From Tardiphaga robiniae (GTDB lineage: Bacteria; Pseudomonadota; Alphaproteobacteria; Rhizobiales; Xanthobacteraceae): DNA of 64,000 nt. The position numbers and the translations under genes were made by a program. The stretch's first letter is position 1, and every line of letters starts with the position of its first letter. A model generated the notes under the pieces. The model did no database searches, was not told where the DNA came from, and was given only the letters and a program-made list of their open reading frames with translations. The stretch lies in assembly GCF_001618955.1 (NCBI RefSeq), contig NZ_LVYV01000012.1:1-64000 (forward strand). Reading direction: 5' to 3'. Of this stretch, positions 17,336 through 25,842 are shown piece by piece.

Positions 17336-18373
17336 CTAAGTAGTCAGCTTCACCAGCATGAGGCTGAAGCTGGCAATGAACAGGAAGGCCGCGGCGCCGA
17401 GCAGCAGGGGGCGCAGGCCCTTGGCGCGGAGCTTCCGGATATTGGTTTCCAGTCCCATGGCGGCAAGTGCCATCGTGAGCAGGAAGGTCGTGACAGGGAC
17501 GATCAGGCTTATCACCGCATGCGGAATGGCGACCAGGCTGTTGAGCACGACTACCGCGACGAAGCCGAAGGCAAACCAGGGCAGTAGCACGTTCGCGTTG
17601 CCGGCTCCGGCGCCGAATGTCCGAGCGCGGCGGGCGGCCAGCGCACCGAGTGCAATCACCACCGGCGCCAGCATCATCACGCGCGCGAGTTTCGCTACGG
17701 TGCCGAATTCGCCGGCCTCGCGGCTCTGCTGGAAGGCGGCCGCAACCACCTGCGCGATCTCGTGGATCGATGCGCCAGCCCAAAGCCCGAAATGATGCGG
17801 GTCGAGCTGCAGCACGCTACCGAGTAGCGGATAGACGAACATGGCGATCGAGCCAAAGATGGTGACGCAGGCGACCGCGTAGGCGACATCCTCATCGGAC
17901 GCGCGGGTCACGGTGTTGGTGGCGATCACGGCGGAGGCGCCGCAGATCGATGTGCCTGCAGCGATCAGTTCGACCAGTCTGCGGTCGATGCCCATGGTGC
18001 GGCCGAGCCAGGTGGTGAAGACGAAGGTCGCAATGAGCGTCGCTGCGATCACCGCAAAGCCGGCGGCGCCAACCTCCAGCAACTGCGCCGCGGTGAGCTG
18101 CAGGCCGAGCAGGATGATGGCGAAGCGCAGGATGCTGCGCATGGAGAAGGTGATGCCGGCTTTGGCTGCGGCCGACGTGCCGGATGTGTTCTGGATCGCG
18201 ATACCGATGCCGATGGCCAGGATCATCGGACTGGCGAAGCCGACATAGGGGATTTCACGCAAGGCGAATGCGGCGCCGCCGATTGCGCCGGTGAGCGCCA
18301 ATCCGGGGAGAAGCGGGAGGCTGCGTGCAACAAGTGGGCTGGTGCGGTTGGCATCTTGGGCAAGAACGGTCAT
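17336..18373 (-). CDS. YeiH family putative sulfate export transporter
   Basis: A 345-residue integral membrane protein with about ten helices. The family signature is seen in [18 protein letters not shown] (about 135-155), with a related second half around [18 protein letters not shown]. YeiH/UPF0324 proteins are annotated as sulfate exporters from limited evidence, so the substrate is uncertain. It is the first gene of a likely two-gene unit with the LysR regulator downstream. The start region has GGAG within a small hairpin (18,375-18,394), and a LysR-type palindrome lies upstream. Confidence 0.85.
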   Translation of the reverse strand: MTVLAQDANRTSPLVARSLPLLPGLALTGAIGGAAFALREIPYVGFASPMILAIGIGIAIQNTSGTSAAAKAGITFSMRSILRFAIILLGLQLTAAQLLEVGAAGFAVIAATLIATFVFTTWLGRTMGIDRRLVELIAAGTSICGASAVIATNTVTRASDEDVAYAVACVTIFGSIAMFVYPLLGSVLQLDPHHFGLWAGASIHEIAQVVAAAFQQSREAGEFGTVAKLARVMMLAPVVIALGALAARRARTFGAGAGNANVLLPWFAFGFVAVVVLNSLVAIPHAVISLIVPVTTFLLTMALAAMGLETNIRKLRAKGLRPLLLGAAAFLFIASFSLMLVKLTT

Positions 18374-18410
18374 GGGCCAAACTCCGGTTTGGCCACATCC
18401 TCATGCCATT

Positions 18411-18433
18411 CGATCAATAAATCTAATTGATCG
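18411..18433 (-). promoter_or_regulatory. Perfect palindrome, candidate LysR operator of the YeiH-type gene
   Basis: CGATCAAT and its exact inverse ATTGATCG are separated by seven bases, 38-60 bases upstream of the carrier's start codon. The T-N11-A character and dyad symmetry fit LysR-type binding sites. A second, looser ATTCAATC...GATTGATC pair lies just upstream. Binding by the adjacent LysR protein is inferred from position. Confidence 0.6.
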
Positions 18434-18469
18434 TTATTGTTGATTCAATCATATTTTACGATTGATCTG

Positions 18470-18598
18470 TCCCGTCGTCCCGGCGAAAGCCGGGACCCAT
18501 AGCCCAGGTCGGCGTGGTTGCAACGATAAGGCCACCGCTGCAGGAGCTTTGCCCGTTCCCCAGCGTCTATGGGTTCCGGCTTTCGCCGGGACGACGTG
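18470..18598. repeat. REP-like inverted repeat pair
   Basis: CCCGTCGTCCCGGCGAAAGC at the left and GGCTTTCGCCGGGACGACGT at the right are inverses of each other, about 90 bases apart. The same core occurs at 124-180. It lies immediately downstream of the Lrp-type gene stop codon and may also serve as its transcription end. Confidence 0.82.
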
Positions 18599-18603
18599 GG
18601 TAC

Positions 18604-19113
18604 TCACCCAGCCGGCATGGGCGGCACCGGCAGGGCCGTGACCGACTTGATCTTCTCCATGGCGAAGCGCGAGGTGACGTTCTTCAGGGCCACGGCACTG
18701 ATCAGCTTTTTGTAGAAGATGTCGTAGCTCTGCATGTCGGCCACGACCACGCGCAGCATGTAGTCGACGTCGCCGGCCATCCGGTAGAATTCCATGACTT
18801 CGGGCATGGCGCTGACGGCATCGGCGAATTTCTTCAGCCAGGCGTCGGAATGGTCGCCGCTCTCCACCGAGACAAACACCGAGATACCCAGGCCGATCTT
18901 GTTTTGATCGACCAGCGCCACCCGGCGGAGGATCACGCCATCGGCCTCGAGGCGCTGGATGCGCTTCCAGCACGGTGTCGACGAAAGCCCCACGCGGTCA
19001 CCGATCTCGGCCACCGACAGCGAGGCGTCTTCCTGCAGGACCGTCAGGATTTTGCGATCGATCGCATCGAGGCGGCGGGTGGATTCAAGGGGCTGGTCGG
19101 CGACATCGGTCAT
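18604..19113 (-). CDS. Lrp/AsnC family transcriptional regulator
   Basis: A 169-residue feast/famine regulator. The N-terminal HTH (LDAIDRKILTVLQEDASLS...VGLSSTPCWKRIQRLEADGVI) is followed by the RAM ligand-binding domain (about 80-155; EVMEFYRMAGDVDYMLRVVV). The family regulates amino-acid metabolism genes. The effector is not clear from sequence. A long inverted repeat covers its promoter side (19,115-19,171), which suggests autoregulation. It is transcribed alone and ends at a REP-like repeat. Confidence 0.9.
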   Translation of the reverse strand: MTDVADQPLESTRRLDAIDRKILTVLQEDASLSVAEIGDRVGLSSTPCWKRIQRLEADGVILRRVALVDQNKIGLGISVFVSVESGDHSDAWLKKFADAVSAMPEVMEFYRMAGDVDYMLRVVVADMQSYDIFYKKLISAVALKNVTSRFAMEKIKSVTALPVPPMPAG

Positions 19114-19114
19114 T

Positions 19115-19171
19115 GGAAGAACTTTGTTCTAATTATGGGGTCGCTTAACCTCATATATAGAACATTCTTCC
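19115..19171 (-). promoter_or_regulatory. Long inverted repeat upstream of the Lrp-type gene
   Basis: GGAAGAA and TGTTCTA on the left are mirrored by TAGAACA and TTCTTCC on the right, with an AT-rich centre containing TATATA. It abuts the Lrp-type start codon. The arrangement fits an autoregulatory operator overlapping the promoter; this is inference. Confidence 0.5.
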
Positions 19172-19191
19172 AAGGCAAGCCCTGTCCTGCC

Positions 19192-20124
19192 TCAGTTAGG
19201 GGCACCGACCCTGGATTCTCTCAAAAGCTGTTCGACTTCAGCACGTTGCGGGCAGGCGAAAGCGCCGCCATAGCGGGTGCATTTCAGCGCTGCGGCGGCG
19301 GACGCGAAGCGCAGGGCCTCCGGTACCGACTTGCCGCCCGCGAATTCCAGCGCGAAGGCGCCATGGAAAATGTCGCCGGCGCCGAGGGTGTCCACGGTGT
19401 GAACGGGGAAGGCCGGGGTTTCCTTCGGATGTCCCTGCTCGTCGAGCCACAGGGTGCCCTTGGGGCCGCGGGTGACGGCAAGGAAGGACGAGGTCAGCGT
19501 CGCCATCTTCTGCAGCGCCTTGAGATTGTCGGTGATGCCGGCGGTCGATTGCAGCGCATCGTCCGAAAAGATCAGGTGTGACGAGGCGGTCAGCAGGCCC
19601 TCGCGCTGCGACAGCGTGCTGTCGATGTCGACGACGACGGGAATGCCGCGATGGCGTGCCTCGATGCAAAGCTCGGTGGCAAAGCCCGCGCAGCGGCTCT
19701 CGACCAGAATGGCGCTGCAGTCCTTCAGTAGCAGGTCGTGGTCGGGCAGCTTCACTTTCCAGAGTTCGGGATCGCGGAAGGTGACGATGGTGCGCTCGCC
19801 CGAAGGGTCGATCATGACCGCCGAGATCGGTGTCACCAGACCCGGCATGTGCACCAGATGCGCGGAGTCGATGCCTTCCTTGGCAAGATCGTCGAACAGA
19901 AACTGGTCGGCGGTCTCGTTCTTGTCACCCATCGGCCCGGTCATCGACGCCCGGCCACCCAGCCGGCTGACGCCGATGGCGGCGTTGAGCGCATTGCCGC
20001 CGATGATCTGGGCGAACCGTTGGGAAGGGAATTTCTGGCCGCGCCCGGGTACGGATTCGACGGCAAAGGTCAGGTCGCGAACCGGCAGGCCGATGCACAA
20101 TACGTGGACAGGCTTGGCACTCAT
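19192..20124 (-). CDS. PfkB family sugar kinase
   Basis: A 310-residue ribokinase-fold enzyme. The N-terminal substrate lid region has the IIGGNALNAAIGVSRLGG signature, and the C-terminal ATP/anion-hole motif is DTLGAGDIFHGAFAL with the catalytic Asp. It phosphorylates a sugar or nucleoside whose identity cannot be told. It is the last gene of a likely HIT-nudC-PfkB operon (18-base gap to nudC), which hints at a role in nucleotide or sugar salvage. It looks complete. Confidence 0.87.
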   Translation of the reverse strand: MSAKPVHVLCIGLPVRDLTFAVESVPGRGQKFPSQRFAQIIGGNALNAAIGVSRLGGRASMTGPMGDKNETADQFLFDDLAKEGIDSAHLVHMPGLVTPISAVMIDPSGERTIVTFRDPELWKVKLPDHDLLLKDCSAILVESRCAGFATELCIEARHRGIPVVVDIDSTLSQREGLLTASSHLIFSDDALQSTAGITDNLKALQKMATLTSSFLAVTRGPKGTLWLDEQGHPKETPAFPVHTVDTLGAGDIFHGAFALEFAGGKSVPEALRFASAAAALKCTRYGGAFACPQRAEVEQLLRESRVGAPN

Positions 20125-20142
20125 GAGAAATTCCCTGTGTAG

Positions 20143-21081
20143 TCAGGCTTGGTCGGGGTGCAGCCAGCGACCGAGCAGATGATGCGCGATGGCAAATGGA
20201 TGCGGTCCCGCGAGCCCGTCGGGGTGCTCGCGTTTCCACATCAGCATCGCCTCGTCACGGTCAAACCACCGGGCGTCCTCAAGTTCCATTTTGTCGACGG
20301 TAATCTCGTCGCTGATGGCGCGCGCCGAACAGCCGATCATCAGCGATGACGGGTAGGGCCAGGGCTGCGTCATGTAATAGGTGACGTCGGTGCAGCGGAT
20401 GCCGGATTCCTCGAAGATCTCGCGCTTCACCGCGTCCTCGATGGTCTCGGCCGCTTCGACGAAGCCGGCGAGGCAAGAATACATGCCCGGCGCAAACTGC
20501 TTCTGGCGGCCGAGCAGACACTTGTCGCCCTTCTCCACCAGCATGATGACGACCGGGTCGGTGCGCGGGAAGTGCTCGGTCTTGCAACTCGGGCAAACGC
20601 GCTTCCAGCCGCCTTCGGCCATTGAGGACTTGGCGCCGCAATTGGCGCAAAACCCGTGGCGCTGATGCCAGGAGACGAGCGACTTGGCCTGTGCAACCGC
20701 CGAGAGTTGTTCCGGCGGCACCATGCCCTGCATGGCCATGCCGCGGAGTTCGCTGACAACGACATCGTCGCGGGTCAGCAGCTTTTCGACGGCGGGTGCG
20801 CTGATGCCCATGCCGAATACGGCATCGCCATCACGCAGGCCGAGAAAGACGGTGCCGGGATTGGCGCCGAATTTCAGCGCCTCGTCGATGGTCAGCAGCG
20901 CGCGCTGGGCATCGCCATCCTTCTTCATGACCAGCGAGTCGCGGTAGATCACATAAGCGCGCGAGGAGCTTTTGCCCTCCAGCGCGAACAGTTTCTCGTC
21001 GCTGAAGCGCAGATGCGCGGCGCGATCGAGCGTGTTGGAGACGAAAGCCGGATGGCCGAGCGGAAACATGGTGCTTGTCAT
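20143..21081 (-). CDS. nudC: NAD(+) diphosphatase NudC
   Basis: A 312-residue Nudix enzyme that splits NAD(H) and, in E. coli, removes NAD caps from RNA. The zinc ribbon FCANCGAKSSMAEGGWKRVC...C is followed by the Nudix box GFVEAAETIEDAVKREIFEE with the metal-binding REIFEESG. The NudC-specific SQPWPFPxS motif appears as TQPWPYPSSLM. The gene starts five bases after the HIT-protein stop, so the two are surely co-transcribed. Confidence 0.93.
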   Translation of the reverse strand: MTSTMFPLGHPAFVSNTLDRAAHLRFSDEKLFALEGKSSSRAYVIYRDSLVMKKDGDAQRALLTIDEALKFGANPGTVFLGLRDGDAVFGMGISAPAVEKLLTRDDVVVSELRGMAMQGMVPPEQLSAVAQAKSLVSWHQRHGFCANCGAKSSMAEGGWKRVCPSCKTEHFPRTDPVVIMLVEKGDKCLLGRQKQFAPGMYSCLAGFVEAAETIEDAVKREIFEESGIRCTDVTYYMTQPWPYPSSLMIGCSARAISDEITVDKMELEDARWFDRDEAMLMWKREHPDGLAGPHPFAIAHHLLGRWLHPDQA

Positions 21082-21086
21082 GATGG

Positions 21087-21509
21087 TTAACCGAGCCAGA
21101 TCTTGCGGCGGAGTTCTGAGATGAAGCGCTGCACTTCGGCGGCGTCATGGGCGAGTGGCGGCATCACGCCCCAGATCGGCCGCGGCCAGGCGGCATCGGT
21201 CTTGCGGCGGGCGATGATGTGGACGTGCAACTGCGGCACCATGTTGCCGAGCGCTGCGACATTGAGTTTGTCGCATTTGGTGATCTCTTTGAGCGCGCGG
21301 CCGACGCGGTTGATCTCGGTCATCAACTGGCCCTGCGCGACTTCGTCGAGATCGATGATCTCGGTCGTGTCGGCGCGGCGTGGCACCAGCATCAGCCAGG
21401 GATAATGTGCGTCCTTGACGACCAGCACGCGGCTCAGGGGCAGATCGCCGATGTCGATGGTGTCTTGTTGCAGCTGCTCGTGCAGCGACCAGGAGGAGGG
21501 AGCGGCCAT
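21087..21509 (-). CDS. HIT family protein
   Basis: A 140-residue histidine-triad protein. The motif appears as VPQLHVHIIARRKTD (H-x-H-x-x-x, with the third His position changed to an Ala/Arg region), and the N-terminal half has LSRVLVVKDAHYPWLMLVPRR. HIT proteins hydrolyse or transfer nucleotides. The atypical end of the triad resembles a subgroup common in proteobacteria. It is the first gene of the operon with nudC and the PfkB kinase. Confidence 0.85.
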   Translation of the reverse strand: MAAPSSWSLHEQLQQDTIDIGDLPLSRVLVVKDAHYPWLMLVPRRADTTEIIDLDEVAQGQLMTEINRVGRALKEITKCDKLNVAALGNMVPQLHVHIIARRKTDAAWPRPIWGVMPPLAHDAAEVQRFISELRRKIWLG

Positions 21510-21686
21510 TCTGACTCTCGATTAAGGCGCACAGCGTCGCAGGAAGCGGCTGCGCAGACAACTCCCGTCATGGCCGGTTTTGCGCGTCTGGACCACGTTT
21601 TCTTGCGACTTTCCTGCGCAAAACTTGCGGCGGACTTGCGACACGCGCCGCGCTTGCTTTCCGACCATTTTGGCCCCAAATAAGCA

Positions 21687-21785
21687 CCGGGAGATTGGCG
21701 GTGGACGAGCCACTCGCCAATCGGGTCAGGTCCGGAAGGAAGCAGCCCTAACGAGATCCGGATCGGGTCGCTCGTCAGTCTCCTA
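21687..21785 (+). ncRNA. ffs: Small signal recognition particle RNA (4.5S-like)
   Basis: The conserved SRP domain-IV core GGTCAGGTCCGGAAGGAAGC (21,724-21,743) is followed by AGCCCTAACGAG, which binds Ffh. The ends 21,689-21,700 and about 21,772-21,783 pair almost perfectly (GGAGATTGGC with GTCAGTCTCC, including G-U pairs), closing the hairpin of about 100 bases. A short T-rich stretch follows. It lies upstream of dnaX, its usual place in this group. Confidence 0.92.
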
Positions 21786-21954
21786 CTGTTTTATCGAGCA
21801 AATTCAGCGTCCTGCTTGTGGTCGTTGGCTCGGTGGGCGCCTTGTTCGATGAGTGAGGCAGCATCGAAGGCCGGAACCTGTGTCCCGTTCCGCCTATGAT
21901 GCGCCAGATGTTCCGCAAGCCGGCTTTACGAGACAACACATTGCGGATTCCTCG

Positions 21955-23832
21955 ATGACCGACGCTGGCACGTCCCCTCCCGATGATCACCAGAGCGGTT
22001 TCGATATGGGCGCTGCCCCGGCGCCTGCTGCTACCACGCCCTATCGCGTGCTCGCGCGTAAATACCGCCCCGGCAGTTTCGACGATCTGATCGGCCAGGA
22101 AGCGCTGGTCCGCACCGTTTCCAATGCGTTCGAGACCGGCCGCATTCCGCAGGCGTGGATCCTTACCGGTGTCCGCGGTGTCGGAAAGACCACGACGGCG
22201 CGTATTCTCGCGCGCGCATTGAATTATGAAATGGCCGATGGCTCGGTCAAAGGCCCGACCATCCACATGCCGACGCCCGGCATCCATTGCCAGGCGATCA
22301 TGGAAAGCCGGCATATCGACATTCTCGAAATGGATGCCGCGAGCCACACCGGCGTCGACGATGTCCGCCAGATCAATGACAGCGTGCGCTATGCGCCCTC
22401 CAGCGCGCGCTACAAGGTCTACATCATCGACGAAGTCCACATGCTGTCGACCGCCGCCTTCAACGCGTTCCTGAAGACGCTGGAAGAGCCGCCGGAACAC
22501 GCCAAGTTCGTGTTCGCCACCACTGAAATCCGCAAGGTGCCGGTGACGGTGCTGTCGCGCTGCCAGCGCTTCGATCTGCGCCGCGTCGATGCCGACGTGC
22601 TGATGTCGCATCTGTCGAACATCGCCGGCAAGGAGAATGTCGAAGTCGAGCCGGAAGCGCTGGGCATCATCGCGCGCGCTGCCGAAGGTTCGGTGCGCGA
22701 TTCACTGTCGCTGTTCGATCAGGCCATCGCGCACGCCGCGGGCACCGTGCGTGCCGATGCGGTCCGGCAGATGCTCGGCCTCGCCGATCGTACGCGGGTG
22801 ATCGACCTGTTCGATTCGCTGGCGCGTGGCGACATCGCCAGCGCATTTAAGGAATTTCGCGAACAATACGACGTCGGCGCCGATCCGATCGTGGTGCTGA
22901 GCGATCTCGCCGAATTCGTCAATTTCGTCACCCGCGTGAAGATCGTGCCGGCGACCGCCGATAATGTCGCGTTCGGCGAGACCGAACGGCTGCGTGCGCG
23001 CGATTTCGCCTCGAAGCTCTCCATGCGCGTGCTGTCGCGGATGTGGCAGATGCTGCTCAAGGGCATCACCGAAGTGCAGGGCGCGACGCGTCCCGCCGCC
23101 GCCGCCGAGATGGTGCTGGTGCGTATCGCTTACGTCGCCGATCTGCCGACCCCGGACGAAGCGATTCGGATGCTCGACCAGAATGGCGGGGCGTCGCCGA
23201 TGATCCCAACGAATGGTGGAGGCCGTGCCGCGCCATCATCCGCTCCGTCGGCATCCTTGCCGTCAGCGCAGATGCCCTCCGCCATGCCGACGATGTCAGC
23301 GGGCGTATCGCGCGGTCCGACCATGCAGCGCGGCGGTGCAGAACCATCGCCGCGGCCGCAAGTCGGCATGGCAGACGCGCCGCCCGCAGCGGTGCTGAAG
23401 ATTTCCACGTTCCCTGAACTCGTCGCACTGGCCGGCGAGAAACGCGACCTGATGGTGCGCGGCGCGCTCGAAGCCGATGTGCGCCTGATCAGGATCGAGG
23501 ACGGGCGGCTTGAGCTTGCGATGGAGCGTACGGCGTCGCGCACGTTGATCAACGATCTGTCGCGGAAGCTCGAACAGTGGACCGGCCGGCGTTGGGCCGT
23601 GATCGTGTCCAACGAGCAGGGACAGCCGACGTTGCGCGATCAGGAGCTCGAGCAGAAGAACGAGCGCCAGCGTGCGGCGGAAGCCGATCCGCGGGTCAAG
23701 GAAGTGCTGGCACGGTTTCCCCGCGCGAAAGTCGAGGTTCGTGTCATCGCCCCCGAGCCGCCGGAATTTAACGGCAGCGACAGCGACCTGATCAGCGATG
23801 ATGCGACCGACGGCCTCAACGACGACGATTAA
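21955..23832 (+). CDS. dnaX: DNA polymerase III subunit gamma/tau
   Basis: A 625-residue clamp-loader ATPase. Residues about 25-50 open the AAA+ domain ([20 protein letters not shown]). Walker A is [14 protein letters not shown], Walker B is [10 protein letters not shown], and the SRC motif is [11 protein letters not shown]. The middle is Pro/Ser/Ala-rich, followed by the tau-type C-terminal domain. The four zinc-binding cysteines of the E. coli protein are not recognisable in the matching loop (only one Cys, in [12 protein letters not shown]). The start chosen is the ATG of MTDAGTS; the frame is open 34 codons further upstream. The ffs-dnaX-ybaB-recR order is conserved. Confidence 0.94.
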   Translation: MTDAGTSPPDDHQSGFDMGAAPAPAATTPYRVLARKYRPGSFDDLIGQEALVRTVSNAFETGRIPQAWILTGVRGVGKTTTARILARALNYEMADGSVKGPTIHMPTPGIHCQAIMESRHIDILEMDAASHTGVDDVRQINDSVRYAPSSARYKVYIIDEVHMLSTAAFNAFLKTLEEPPEHAKFVFATTEIRKVPVTVLSRCQRFDLRRVDADVLMSHLSNIAGKENVEVEPEALGIIARAAEGSVRDSLSLFDQAIAHAAGTVRADAVRQMLGLADRTRVIDLFDSLARGDIASAFKEFREQYDVGADPIVVLSDLAEFVNFVTRVKIVPATADNVAFGETERLRARDFASKLSMRVLSRMWQMLLKGITEVQGATRPAAAAEMVLVRIAYVADLPTPDEAIRMLDQNGGASPMIPTNGGGRAAPSSAPSASLPSAQMPSAMPTMSAGVSRGPTMQRGGAEPSPRPQVGMADAPPAAVLKISTFPELVALAGEKRDLMVRGALEADVRLIRIEDGRLELAMERTASRTLINDLSRKLEQWTGRRWAVIVSNEQGQPTLRDQELEQKNERQRAAEADPRVKEVLARFPRAKVEVRVIAPEPPEFNGSDSDLISDDATDGLNDDD

Positions 23833-23872
23833 TCGAACTGCGAAGGAAAACTCATGTTTTTGGAGAAAGTAT

Positions 23873-24193
23873 ATGGCTGATTTTCTCGGCATGATGAAAC
23901 AGGCAGCGCAGCTGCAATCGAAGATGAAGGCGATGCAGGACGAGCTCGACCATGTCGAGGTCGAAGGTATTTCCGGTGGTGGCCTCGTGTCGGTGCGGAT
24001 GACCGCGAAGACCGAAGTGAAGGCCGTGAAGATCGATCCGTCGCTGGTGAAAGCCGATGAGGTCGAGATACTGGAAGACCTGCTGGTCACCGCGCTGGGC
24101 GATGCGCGCCGCAAGGCGGAAGCTGCGATGCAAGAGAAGATGCAGGCGCTGACCGGCGGCCTCGGTCTGCCGCCGGGGATGGGCCTCGGCTAG
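23873..24193 (+). CDS. YbaB/EbfC family nucleoid-associated protein
   Basis: A 106-residue DNA-binding protein of the YbaB/EbfC family. It has the N-terminal helix [21 protein letters not shown] (split across residues 1-21), the central [12 protein letters not shown] strand turn and a Gly/Leu-rich tail. It forms dimers that bind and bend DNA. The start is set by GGAGA seven bases upstream of the ATG. It lies between dnaX and recR as in many bacteria. Confidence 0.92.
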   Translation: MADFLGMMKQAAQLQSKMKAMQDELDHVEVEGISGGGLVSVRMTAKTEVKAVKIDPSLVKADEVEILEDLLVTALGDARRKAEAAMQEKMQALTGGLGLPPGMGLG

Positions 24194-24198
24194 TGAGG

Positions 24199-24678
24199 CT
24201 ACTCACCGTGCTTCTGCGAGAGTGCTCTCGTCGATCCGCGTTTGACGCCGACGAATACCAGAATCGCAAATCCCGCTAGCAGTGAAACAAATCGAATCCA
24301 GTCGTCGAGATAGGACCAGTAACTCCAGTATCCCCATCCGACGCTTAGAATACCGCCAAGGATCAAACCTGTGCCGATGGCCTGGAAGGAAAGATAGGCG
24401 CCGATGAAAATGGCGGCGACTCCGAGCGGAGTCGATACGATGGCCAGAACGCGAGAAAATTGTCTGGCCGCTTCGGCGAATGCGTCCTGCCGCTGTCTCT
24501 GCTGTTCGGCATATTCTTTCCGCTCATCTGCCGTGGCGCCGGCTGGCGGAGCTGGTCTTAGCGTAACGAATGCTTGGTATTTTGGCGCTGGATGAAACGT
24601 AGCCACGCCGTAGTGAATGAGAAGTGGAAGAATGATAGCTATACCAAACCCGATCGCAATTTGACGCGCCAGCATCAT
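24199..24678 (-). CDS. Hypothetical membrane protein, 159 aa
   Basis: A protein with an N-terminal helix (about 6-27), a charged Glu/Gln/Arg-rich loop (about 50-75, possibly helical and extracytoplasmic) and three C-terminal helices (about 80-145). An aromatic patch VGWGYWSYWSYLDDW lies near the third. No family was recognised. It is inserted on the opposite strand between ybaB and recR, which interrupts their usual adjacency. Confidence 0.7.
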   Translation of the reverse strand: MMLARQIAIGFGIAIILPLLIHYGVATFHPAPKYQAFVTLRPAPPAGATADERKEYAEQQRQRQDAFAEAARQFSRVLAIVSTPLGVAAIFIGAYLSFQAIGTGLILGGILSVGWGYWSYWSYLDDWIRFVSLLAGFAILVFVGVKRGSTRALSQKHGE

Positions 24679-24765
24679 AGCTCCCGCTCTGCTTTGCTTC
24701 TGATCAAGGCACCACTATGGGTGATACTTTTCGCCGATACAATCCTTACCTGGTGAGATGGCTAT

Positions 24766-25368
24766 ATGGCTGGCACTGCCGGACCTGAAATCGAAAGGCT
24801 GATTCAGCTGCTGGCGCGGCTGCCCGGGCTTGGCCCGCGCTCGGCCCGGCGTGCTGCGTTGCATCTGATCAAGAAGCGCGAGGCGCTGATGACGCCGCTG
24901 GCCGGCGCGCTGCAGGTGGCGATTGACCGCATCCAGGTCTGCAAGGTCTGCAGCAATATCGATACGCAGAATCCCTGCACGATCTGCACGGACCGGCGCC
25001 GCGATCCCTCGACCATCGTGGTGGTCGCCGATGTCGCGGACTTGTGGGCGCTGGAACGCGCACATGCGACGACGGGAAAATATCACGTGCTCGGCGCGAC
25101 TTTGTCACCGCTCGACGGCGTCGGCCCGCAGGATCTGACCATCGACGCACTGGTGTCACGTGCGCATGATTCAGAGGTGAGCGAAATCATCCTGGCGCTG
25201 AATGCGACGGTTGATGGGCAAACGACAGCCCATTACATCACCGACCTGCTGCAGGAAGCCAATGTGAAGGTGACGCGGCTGGCCCATGGCGTGCCGGTTG
25301 GTGGTGAACTCGATTATCTCGACGAAGGCACGCTGTCGGCAGCAATGCGACAGCGGACGCTGTTTTAA
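24766..25368 (+). CDS. recR: Recombination mediator protein RecR
   Basis: A 200-residue RecR, which acts with RecO and RecF to load RecA at gaps. The helix-hairpin-helix [20 protein letters not shown] comes first. Next is the zinc finger [16 protein letters not shown], then the Toprim domain ([14 protein letters not shown]) and the C-terminal Walker-B-like region with [20 protein letters not shown] split over its last 60 residues. Length is standard. Confidence 0.94.
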   Translation: MAGTAGPEIERLIQLLARLPGLGPRSARRAALHLIKKREALMTPLAGALQVAIDRIQVCKVCSNIDTQNPCTICTDRRRDPSTIVVVADVADLWALERAHATTGKYHVLGATLSPLDGVGPQDLTIDALVSRAHDSEVSEIILALNATVDGQTTAHYITDLLQEANVKVTRLAHGVPVGGELDYLDEGTLSAAMRQRTLF

Positions 25369-25384
25369 GACTGGAAGAGCATTG

Positions 25385-25831
25385 ATGACACGATACGACT
25401 TGAAGGCTTTGCCGACCTGGGCCGCTGCGATTTGTGTGGCCGGCCTGTTTGCGACGGCTGCCAGCGGCGCGACCGAAACGCCGGCTCCGCCAGCGACGCC
25501 GGTGGCACCGAAGACCATGAAGATCGGCGATGTGCTGACCGGGCAGCTCAATGCCATGCGCAGCCGCGACGCCAAGGGCAAGCGCACCAACGTGTATCAA
25601 CTGGTCAGCGAGCCGCGCCGCCTGCCGGCCCCCGCCGGTCTGTGCAACCTCGAGACCGGCCCCGAGACCTTCGAGATCGTCGTTGCCAATGACGCTCAGG
25701 CTACGCAGCTGAAGAAGCTGGTCGGCAAGGAAGTGGCGCTCAAGGTTGCTGAAGTCACCTGCGCCGAACAGGCCGGGCAGATGAGCGAAGCGCTGGTGAC
25801 GAAATGGAGCGTGGTGACGAAGCCGAACTGA
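25385..25831 (+). CDS. Secreted hypothetical protein, 148 aa
   Basis: An N-terminal signal peptide (about 1-27, ending near AASGA) precedes a Pro/Ala linker and a small domain. That domain has KIGDVLTGQLNAMRSRD, two cysteines (GLCNLETG, EVTCAEQ) that could form a disulfide, and alternating beta-type strands. The start ATG follows GGAAGAG. It is 16 bases after recR and may be co-transcribed, though no functional link is known. No family name was recognised. Confidence 0.72.
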   Translation: MTRYDLKALPTWAAAICVAGLFATAASGATETPAPPATPVAPKTMKIGDVLTGQLNAMRSRDAKGKRTNVYQLVSEPRRLPAPAGLCNLETGPETFEIVVANDAQATQLKKLVGKEVALKVAEVTCAEQAGQMSEALVTKWSVVTKPN

Positions 25832-25842
25832 GTTCGCTTCGG

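Noticed and set aside
21853-23832. Programmed frameshift in dnaX producing a short gamma form
   Set aside because: No A-rich slippery sequence with a following stem was seen near the end of the ATPase domain.
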